Shown here: piece after piece, positions 1 to 4,092 of the stretch
Layout: each line of letters starts with the position of its first letter
Position numbering within the stretch: the first letter of the stretch is position 1
Source of the DNA: Microbacteriaceae bacterium
GTDB lineage: Bacteria; Actinomycetota; Actinomycetes; Actinomycetales; Microbacteriaceae
Assembly: GCA_029979375.1 (NCBI GenBank)
Contig: JAPOHQ010000057.1
Location: 1-6,392, forward strand
Reading direction: 5' to 3'
DNA length: 6,392 nt
Notes under the pieces: model-generated
The model's database searches: none
What the model was told of the DNA's origin: nothing
The model's input: the letters and a program-made list of their open reading frames with translations, nothing else
Made by a program: the position numbers and the translations under genes

Positions 1-11
1 GGCGAGTTTTC

Positions 12-20
12 TGGCAGAAT
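12..20 (+). promoter_or_regulatory. Probable extended -10 box for rpsP (promoter partly outside the window)
   Basis: The bases TGGCAGAAT fit an extended -10 element (TG-N followed by the hexamer CAGAAT). The same bases occur at the expected place upstream of rplS (2257-2265). A transcript would start near 27, giving a leader of about 115 bases before the rpsP start. The matching -35 would lie at or before base 1, so it cannot be checked here. The call rests on the motif, its recurrence and its position; no transcription data are available. Confidence 0.45.
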
Positions 21-81
21 TCAATTTCGTTCGAGCGTCTCGACCCTCTATCTGGGCGCAAGATAAAAAACCCTGAGAAAC

Positions 82-112
82 CTCCGAGTGTGCCCCCACG
101 CTCACGGTGGAG
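82..112 (+). promoter_or_regulatory. Hairpin in the rpsP leader
   Basis: GAGTGTG (86-92) pairs with CACGCTC (97-103) across a CCCC loop, giving 7 pairs of which one is G-U. CTCC (82-85) can pair with GGAG (109-112) below it, leaving a 5-base bulge at 104-108. No T tract follows, so it is not an intrinsic terminator. It lies about 20 bases before the Shine-Dalgarno sequence and does not mask it. It could be a regulatory or mRNA-stability element of the S16 transcript, but the role is not known from sequence. Confidence 0.4.
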
Positions 113-132
113 CCTCTTTAGAGAGAAATAAC

Positions 133-137
133 AGGAG
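133..137 (+). promoter_or_regulatory. Shine-Dalgarno sequence that decides the rpsP start
   Basis: AGGAG stands 4 bases before the GTG at 142. It supports GTG-142 over the upstream in-frame GTG at 88. The GTG at 88 lies inside the leader hairpin, has no such site, and would add 18 residues unlike any S16 N-terminus. Confidence 0.75.
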
Positions 138-141
138 AAAC

Positions 142-768
142 GTGTCTGTAAAGATCCGCCTAAAGCGCATCGGAAAACTGCGCAACCCGCACTACCGTAT
201 CGTCGTAGCCGACTCCAAGACCCACCGCGATGGCAGGGTAATTGAGGAGATCGGTCGCTATGTTCCAACCACCGACCCTTCGATCATCGAGGTGAACTCA
301 GAGCGAGCCCAGTACTGGCTATCAGTCGGTGCGCAGCCAACCGAGCCAGCCGCTGTGATTCTCAAGCTCACCGGTGACATGGCAAACGACAAGGGCGAGA
401 AGAAGAACACCGTAAAGGCACAGAGTGCCAAAGAGACTTTCACCGCAGACACCAAGAAGAAGTCTGTGATTCTTCCTAAGGAAGAGAAGAAGCCAGAGCC
501 AGCGCCAGTGGCAGAGGCCCCAGCCGAAGAAGCTCCTGCCGCAGAGGCGCCAGCCGCTGAAGAGCCAGCAGCAGAGGCCACCGAGGCAGCTAACGAGGCA
601 GTAACCGAGGCACCAGCCGAGGAAGCACCTGCCGAGCCGGTTGCCGAGGAAGCCCCAGCTGAAGCGGAGGCACCAGCCGAAGAAGCTCCAGCAGAGGCAC
701 CCGCAGACGAGGCACCTGCAGCTGAGGCCGCAGACGCCGAGGCAGCTGAAGAGCCAAAGAGCGAGTAA
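142..768 (+). CDS. rpsP: 30S ribosomal protein S16 with long Ala/Glu/Pro-rich C-terminal tail
   Basis: S16 is a primary-binding protein of the 30S subunit body that contacts 16S rRNA and promotes assembly. With the GTG start the protein is 208 residues. The first ~85 residues are a standard S16 core: the N-terminus reads SVKIRLKRIGK, followed by the NPHYRIVVADS block (about residues 15-25), RDGRVIEEIGRY (about 29-40) and a WLSVGAQPTE segment near 59-68. A basic linker (about 80-117, many Lys) leads into a tail from about residue 118 to the end. By hand count the tail is 38 Ala, 27 Glu and 16 Pro in 91 residues. Bacterial S16 is often only 75-90 residues; actinobacterial S16 commonly carries a shorter Ala/Glu extension, so the kind of tail is typical while its length is at the high end. 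The gene ends with TAA, 2 bases before khpA. It is the first gene of the probable rpsP-khpA-rimM-trmD operon. Confidence 0.97.
   Translation: MSVKIRLKRIGKLRNPHYRIVVADSKTHRDGRVIEEIGRYVPTTDPSIIEVNSERAQYWLSVGAQPTEPAAVILKLTGDMANDKGEKKNTVKAQSAKETFTADTKKKSVILPKEEKKPEPAPVAEAPAEEAPAAEAPAAEEPAAEATEAANEAVTEAPAEEAPAEPVAEEAPAEAEAPAEEAPAEAPADEAPAAEAADAEAAEEPKSE
493..765 (+). repeat. Degenerate Ala-Pro-Glu codon repeat encoding the S16 tail
   Basis: Imperfect reiterations of codons for units such as EAPAEEAPA and AEAPA run to the end of rpsP, mostly built from GCA/GCC/GCT, GAG/GAA and CCA/CCT. The units are not identical at DNA level, since synonymous codons vary, so the repeat is old or selected at protein level rather than a fresh tandem expansion. 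It may vary in length between strains. It also generates a long spurious Ser/Ala/Gly-rich open frame on the opposite strand. Confidence 0.8.
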
Positions 769-770
769 TA

Positions 771-1007
771 GTGCTGCAGGGAACCCTCCAGCACCTGGTC
801 CGGGCGATCGTTGACAACCCGGACGAGGTCTTGGTCGAGATGCGCACTATCGGCAAGAGCGATCTGCTTGAGATTCGGGTTCACCCCGATGATCTCGGGC
901 GGGTAATTGGCAAGGGTGGCCGAACCGCCACCGCACTCAGAACTATCGTGAATGCTCTTGCTGATGGCAAGAGAATTCGCGTGGACGTGGTGGACACCGA
1001 TTACTAA
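771..1007 (+). CDS. khpA: KH-domain RNA-binding protein KhpA (YlqC/UPF0109 family)
   Basis: This is a 78-residue single KH-domain protein. The RNA-binding GxxG loop is GKGG at residues 47-50 within DDLGRVIGKGGRT, followed by the helix TALRTIVNALADGKRIRVDV. The length and the ending VDVVDTDY are typical of actinobacterial KhpA. In Firmicutes KhpA pairs with KhpB/Jag and influences cell division and RNA metabolism; the role in Actinobacteria is less well established. The GTG start lies 2 bases after the rpsP stop and has no strong Shine-Dalgarno of its own, so translation is probably coupled to rpsP. The position between rpsP and rimM is the conserved context for this family. Confidence 0.95.
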   Translation: MLQGTLQHLVRAIVDNPDEVLVEMRTIGKSDLLEIRVHPDDLGRVIGKGGRTATALRTIVNALADGKRIRVDVVDTDY

Positions 1008-1014
1008 GCCGGAA

Positions 1015-1551
1015 AGGCTTCGGGTAGGCCGCCTGCTCAAAGCACACGGCCTAAAAGGTGCTATCAAGCTCTAGCTCTACACCGACTCCCCGGAGACTCG
1101 TTTCAAAAAGGGAGCGGTTCTAGAGCTCCAGGTCCCGGAGGCATCTCCCTGGCATGGCAAAACTGTCACCGTGTCGGAGTTGCGTTGGTATAACACCATG
1201 CCCGTGCTCTTTTTGGAAGGCATTACCGACCGAACCCAAGCCGAGAGCTTGGTCAGGGCGATTCTGCTGGTTGAAATAGACCAAAACGAGACAACCGACG
1301 AGCCGGATGCCTGGTATGACCACCAATTGATTGGACTTGCCGTCTATCGCGATGGTTCAGAAATTGGCAAGGTACTGCGCGTTGAACACCTGCCGGCACA
1401 AGACCTACTGGTTATCAATCACCGAGACTCCGAGGTCATGCTTCCTTTTGTCAGCCAATTTGTTCCCCTGGTTGATGTTAAGTCGGGGAGACTGGAGATA
1501 ACTCCACCTGGAGGACTATTCGAAGAGCTGGGAGGAAACGATGAGGATTGA
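1015..1551 (+). pseudogene. rimM: Ribosome maturation factor RimM, interrupted by an in-frame TAG and lacking a normal start
   Basis: RimM is a 30S assembly factor that binds S19 and helps mature the 16S 3' domain. Reading from about 1015, the frame gives LRVGRLLKAHGLKGAIKL, the classic RimM N-terminus. It then meets TAG at 1072-1074, where relatives have Glu (KLELYTDSPE-like). The same frame continues without further defect to TGA at 1549-1551: N-terminal domain to about 1300, then a PRC-barrel domain from DAWYDHQLIGL through LPAQDLL and LPFVSQFVP to PPGGLFEEL. No ATG, GTG or TTG occurs at the expected start; codon 1015-1017 is AGG. The only upstream in-frame ATG is at 964, 44 bases inside khpA. 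The best downstream restart is GTG-1171 (126 residues), which lacks most of the N-terminal domain and a Shine-Dalgarno. It could be a recent pseudogene, a sequencing error or a recoded gene. The family assignment is firm; the gene's state is not. Confidence 0.85.
1531..1535 (+). promoter_or_regulatory. Strong Shine-Dalgarno for trmD inside the rimM 3' end
   Basis: GGAGG lies 5 bases before the trmD ATG at 1541. It means trmD can start independently of ribosomes arriving from rimM, which matters because rimM carries an early stop codon. Confidence 0.75.
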
Positions 1552-2221
1552 TGCCATCAGCATTTTCCCCGAGTTTTTCTCAGTGCTTGATCTGTCGCTG
1601 ATAGGCAAGGCCCGTGAGTCCGGGTTAATCGCCTTCAAGGCTCACAACCTGCGCGACTGGACCAACGATGTCCACAAGACAGTCGATGACACTCCATACG
1701 GCGGTGGCGCCGGAATGGTGATGATGCCTGAAGTTTGGGGCAAAGCTATTGACTCTGTCGCAGCGGGTTCTAAACCGGTGATCATTTTCACCACCCCAGC
1801 GGGCGAGCTTTTCACCCAGCAGATTGCTCAGGAGCTGTCAACCAAGGAGCACTTGGTCTTCGCCTGTGGTCGTTACGAGGGAATCGATCAGCGCGTTGTG
1901 GAACACTTCGGCAAAGACTTTGAAGTTAGAGAACTGTCAATTGGTGACTATGTCCTAAACGGTGGCGAGGTTGCCAGCGTTGCAATGATCGAGGCAATCG
2001 TGAGGCTGCTGCCTGGAGTGGTCGGCAATGCCGAGTCACTAGAGGAAGAGTCCTTCAGCGAGGGCCAGCTGGAGTACCCCAGCTACACCAAGCCGCAAAG
2101 CTGGCGAGGTTTAGAGGTTCCCGAGACCCTGCTGTCAGGTCACCACGCCGAGATTGCCAAGTGGCGAAACGAACAATCAAGACTTCGTACCCAGAAAAAC
2201 CGCCCGGACCTACTCAAGTAA
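1541..2221 (+). CDS. trmD: tRNA (guanine-N1)-methyltransferase TrmD
   Basis: TrmD uses S-adenosylmethionine to make m1G37 in tRNAs with G36, which prevents +1 frameshifting; it is usually essential. The protein is 226 residues, a little shorter than the E. coli enzyme (255), mainly at the C-terminus. The SPOUT trefoil-knot motifs are all present: DDTPYGGGAGMVM (about 49-61), CGRYEGIDQRV (about 109-119), LSIGDYVLNGGE (about 132-143) and YPSYTKP (about 179-185). Arg155 aligns with the E. coli catalytic Arg154. The residue aligning with the proposed catalytic base Asp169 is Glu170 (SLEEESFSEG). The LLSGHHAEI segment near 197-205 leads into the C-terminal helical domain that grips tRNA. The start overlaps the rimM stop by 11 bases and has a strong Shine-Dalgarno. 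The reading frame is intact although the preceding rimM is not. Confidence 0.97.
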   Translation: MRIDAISIFPEFFSVLDLSLIGKARESGLIAFKAHNLRDWTNDVHKTVDDTPYGGGAGMVMMPEVWGKAIDSVAAGSKPVIIFTTPAGELFTQQIAQELSTKEHLVFACGRYEGIDQRVVEHFGKDFEVRELSIGDYVLNGGEVASVAMIEAIVRLLPGVVGNAESLEEESFSEGQLEYPSYTKPQSWRGLEVPETLLSGHHAEIAKWRNEQSRLRTQKNRPDLLK

Positions 2222-2235
2222 TCACCCCGAACCAG

Positions 2236-2265
2236 TTGCTTCCAGGGGGCCGAGTGTGGCAGAAT
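2236..2265 (+). promoter_or_regulatory. Probable promoter of rplS
   Basis: TTGCTT (2236-2241) and CAGAAT (2260-2265) are separated by 18 bases. The -10 hexamer is preceded by TGG, making an extended -10 box identical over 10 bases to the one upstream of rpsP. Transcription would begin near 2272, giving a leader of about 93 bases. It lies in the only sizeable intergenic gap of the window, which fits a separate rplS-lepB-rnhB unit. Confidence 0.5.
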
Positions 2266-2350
2266 TTAGCGCTGTGCCCAAAGGCTCTGCCGCAGGGGAG
2301 CAAAGAGCACAACCAGCAAACTAATTAGCCATTTAGACCTGCGCGCTAAA
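2265..2350 (+). promoter_or_regulatory. Structured leader region of rplS
   Basis: A perfect 8-base inverted repeat, TTTAGCGC (2265-2272) and GCGCTAAA (2343-2350), brackets this region and ends right at the rplS Shine-Dalgarno stretch (GGAAAG from 2351). Inside, GTGC (2274-2277) can pair with GCAC (2307-2310), and GCTC (2284-2287) with GAGC (2298-2301), forming one bipartite hairpin. A palindrome CTAATTAG lies at 2321-2328. If transcription starts near 2272 the left arm of the outer repeat would be left out of that transcript, but it is present in read-through from trmD. Regulatory meaning is inferred only. Confidence 0.3.
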
Positions 2351-2364
2351 GGAAAGAGCAGACA

Positions 2365-2715
2365 ATGCACATTCTTGACTCAGTTGACGAGAAGTCACTA
2401 AAGACCGACATCCCAGAGTTTCGCGCCGGCGACACCGTCAAGGTCCACGTAAACATCATTGAGGGTAACCGCAGCCGTATCCAGGTCTTCCAGGGTGTCG
2501 TAATCGCTCGCTCAGGAAACGGTGTGAGGGAGACCTTCACCGTCCGCAAGATTTCCTTCCAGGTTGGCGTGGAGCGAACCTTCCCGGTTCACAGCCCAGT
2601 AATCGACAAGATTGAGGTTGTCACCAAGGGTGATGTTCGCAGGGCAAAGCTTTACTACCTGCGCGACCTGCGCGGCAAGGCCGCCAAGATCCGCGAGAAG
2701 CGCGAGAACGCCTAA
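2365..2715 (+). CDS. rplS: 50S ribosomal protein L19
   Basis: L19 sits at the 30S-50S interface of the large subunit. The 116-residue length is usual for the family. The SH3-like fold signatures are visible: PEFRAGDTVKVHVNIIEG (about 17-34), IQVFQGVVIAR (about 39-49), the conserved GVRETFTVRKISFQVGVER stretch (about 53-71) and the RRAKLYYLRDLRGKAAKI end (about 92-109). ATG-2365 is preceded by a purine-rich GGAAAGAG at 2351-2358. It follows trmD after 143 bases, while lepB follows after only 14 bases, so L19 probably heads the rplS-lepB-rnhB unit. Confidence 0.97.
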   Translation: MHILDSVDEKSLKTDIPEFRAGDTVKVHVNIIEGNRSRIQVFQGVVIARSGNGVRETFTVRKISFQVGVERTFPVHSPVIDKIEVVTKGDVRRAKLYYLRDLRGKAAKIREKRENA

Positions 2716-2716
2716 C

Positions 2717-2722
2717 TAAACT
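2717..2722 (+). promoter_or_regulatory. Possible -10 hexamer for leaderless lepB mRNA
   Basis: TAAACT ends 7 bases before the lepB ATG, the spacing expected if transcription started at the ATG itself, as is common in Actinobacteria. No convincing -35 is visible, and the element falls in the 14-base gap after rplS, so it may be chance. Confidence 0.2.
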
Positions 2723-2729
2723 AGGCGCT

Positions 2730-3479
2730 ATGTCGTTATCCGGGGACAAAAGACCCCGCAAGCAATCAGTTTCGGCCCGTTGGCGTCGCGGCTTTAGGCG
2801 TGCCCGCAAGAACTGGTTTCTTGGATTTCTAATCGACTTCACAGTAATTGTTGGCACCGCACTGGTGCTGTCCGTTGCCATCAAGGCCTTCCTAATCAGA
2901 AGCTTTTTTATCCCATCGGGCTCAATGCTGGAAACCCTCCAGATCAACGACCGCATCATCGTCAACGTCATGGCACCCGAGGTAATGCCGATTGAGCGTG
3001 GCGACATCATCGTCTTCAGAGACCCGGGTGGTTGGCTGGGAGCGGTGCCTACGGTCGAGAAAGACACCCTGACAGAAGTCACGGACTTCGTCCTGGGAAC
3101 CTTTGGCATTACCGCGCCAGACTCGGCCGAGCACTTAGTCAAAAGGGTCATCGGACTTCCGGGCGACACGGTGGTCTGTTGCGATGTCGACGGTCGAATT
3201 GAAGTCAATGGTCGTGCGATCAATGAGCCTTACATCCGCAACAACGCGGCACCCTCAGAGCTGGAGTTCGAGGTTGTAGTTCCCACCGATAGCTACTGGG
3301 TAATGGGAGACAATCGACCGAATTCAACCGACTCTCGCTACCACCAGGATCTTCCAACCAAGGGTTTTGTCTCAAAAGAGGTTGTGGTTGGCCGAGCTTT
3401 CTTGATCAGCTGGCCGGTTTCCAACTGGAACTTCCTGACTAATCATCCAGAGACCTTCAGTGTCGTACCCAACCCTTGA
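2730..3479 (+). CDS. lepB: Signal peptidase I
   Basis: LepB is the membrane serine protease (Ser/Lys dyad, family S26) that removes signal peptides from secreted proteins. It has 249 residues: a strongly basic cytoplasmic N-terminus (about 1-28), one transmembrane helix (about 33-56), then the extracytoplasmic catalytic domain. The nucleophile is Ser65 in IPSGSM. The general base is Lys138 in VKRVIGLPGD. The conserved GDN motif is at 193-195 (VMGDNR), followed by SxDSR-type residues near 199-203. The Cys pair at 150-151 is, from memory, common in actinobacterial homologues. Only a weak AGG precedes the ATG. The gene starts 14 bases after rplS and its last 20 bases overlap the start of rnhB, so the two are likely translationally coupled. 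Confidence 0.96.
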   Translation: MSLSGDKRPRKQSVSARWRRGFRRARKNWFLGFLIDFTVIVGTALVLSVAIKAFLIRSFFIPSGSMLETLQINDRIIVNVMAPEVMPIERGDIIVFRDPGGWLGAVPTVEKDTLTEVTDFVLGTFGITAPDSAEHLVKRVIGLPGDTVVCCDVDGRIEVNGRAINEPYIRNNAAPSELEFEVVVPTDSYWVMGDNRPNSTDSRYHQDLPTKGFVSKEVVVGRAFLISWPVSNWNFLTNHPETFSVVPNP

Positions 3480-4092
3480 TTTCGAGCGCGAGCTGCTCGA
3501 AAAATATCAGGTAGTGGTTGGCATCGACGAGGTTGGTAGGGGAGCATTAGCCGGCCCTGTTGCCGTCGGCGCCTTCGTGCTGACCAACAACATGCTCGAG
3601 GCTCAGCCGCAAGGCCTGCGCGACTCCAAGTTGATTTCCGAACACAAGAGAGCGGCTGTTGCTGCAGAGGTTGCCAACTGGGGTCAGGGGGCAGTTGGAT
3701 TCTCATCCGTTGAGATGATCGAATCCAGGGGTATAAGTCACGCCCTCGAGGCTGCCGCGGCGAGCGCCGTGGCCAAATTGGACCTGACAGCTGCAGTAAT
3801 ACTTCTGGATGGATCTCACAACTGGCTGTCCGGGGCGCCATGGCCGGTCATTACCAAGACCAAGGCAGATCGCGATTGCGGATCGGTCGCGGCAGCCTCG
3901 GTGCTCGCAAAGGTCGCCAGGGACGAAGTGATGCGGGAGCTTGCGCAATCGCATTCTGAGTTTGGCTGGGATTCGAACAAGGGTTACAGCTCCGCCGGAC
4001 ACATCGCTGCCATCAGAACCACTGGTCCCTCCGAGCATCACCGAAAGAGCTGGCTGAGCAAGATTCTGAGCGAGGACCAGGGGCTCTTTTAG
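3460..4092 (+). CDS. rnhB: Ribonuclease HII
   Basis: RNase HII cuts RNA in RNA-DNA hybrids and single ribonucleotides embedded in DNA, starting ribonucleotide excision repair. It has 210 residues. The four acidic metal-binding residues are present: Asp23-Glu24 in GIDEVGRGALAGP, Asp117 in VILLDGS and Asp137 in KTKADRDCGSVAAASVLAKV. The RDSKLIS motif (about 54-60) and the ending with GHxxAI...GPSEHHRKS are also family-typical. GTG-3460 is chosen because the resulting SYPTLDFERELL start matches the conserved PTLDxE-type N-terminus of related actinobacteria; it overlaps lepB by 20 bases. The gene ends in TAG, which shows that TAG works as an ordinary stop in this genome. It converges with recG. 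Confidence 0.96.
   Translation: MSYPTLDFERELLEKYQVVVGIDEVGRGALAGPVAVGAFVLTNNMLEAQPQGLRDSKLISEHKRAAVAAEVANWGQGAVGFSSVEMIESRGISHALEAAAASAVAKLDLTAAVILLDGSHNWLSGAPWPVITKTKADRDCGSVAAASVLAKVARDEVMRELAQSHSEFGWDSNKGYSSAGHIAAIRTTGPSEHHRKSWLSKILSEDQGLF

Noticed and set aside
84..92. CCGAGTGTG shared between the rpsP leader (84-92) and the rplS upstream region (2250-2258)
   Set aside because: It sits at different places relative to the two promoters (inside the hairpin in one case, across the -10 extension in the other), so chance is the simpler explanation.
88..141. Upstream in-frame GTG giving an 18-residue longer S16
   Set aside because: The extra residues do not resemble S16, the GTG lies in a leader hairpin, and GTG-142 has a proper Shine-Dalgarno and gives the canonical SVKIRLKRIG start.
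964..1017. ATG-964 as the true start of rimM
   Set aside because: It would lie 44 bases inside khpA, and the added residues (Trp-rich) look like an out-of-frame reading of khpA. The TAG at 1072 would still end the product after 36 codons.
258..1067. A 269-codon open frame on the minus strand, rich in Ser, Ala and Gly
   Set aside because: It is the reverse shadow of the Ala/Glu/Pro repeat of rpsP and of khpA; its composition follows the repeat and it matches no family I recognise.
1072..1074. Genome-wide reassignment of TAG as a sense codon
   Set aside because: rnhB ends at TAG (4090-4092) at the normal length for RNase HII, so TAG acts as a stop. One event in rimM is not enough to claim recoding.
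4044..4090. Possible terminator at the end of rnhB (AAAGAGC at 4044-4050 with GCTCTTT at 4083-4089)
   Set aside because: The loop is about 32 bases, the stem is short and mostly A/T at one end, and the T run is the stem itself, so it is not a convincing intrinsic terminator.
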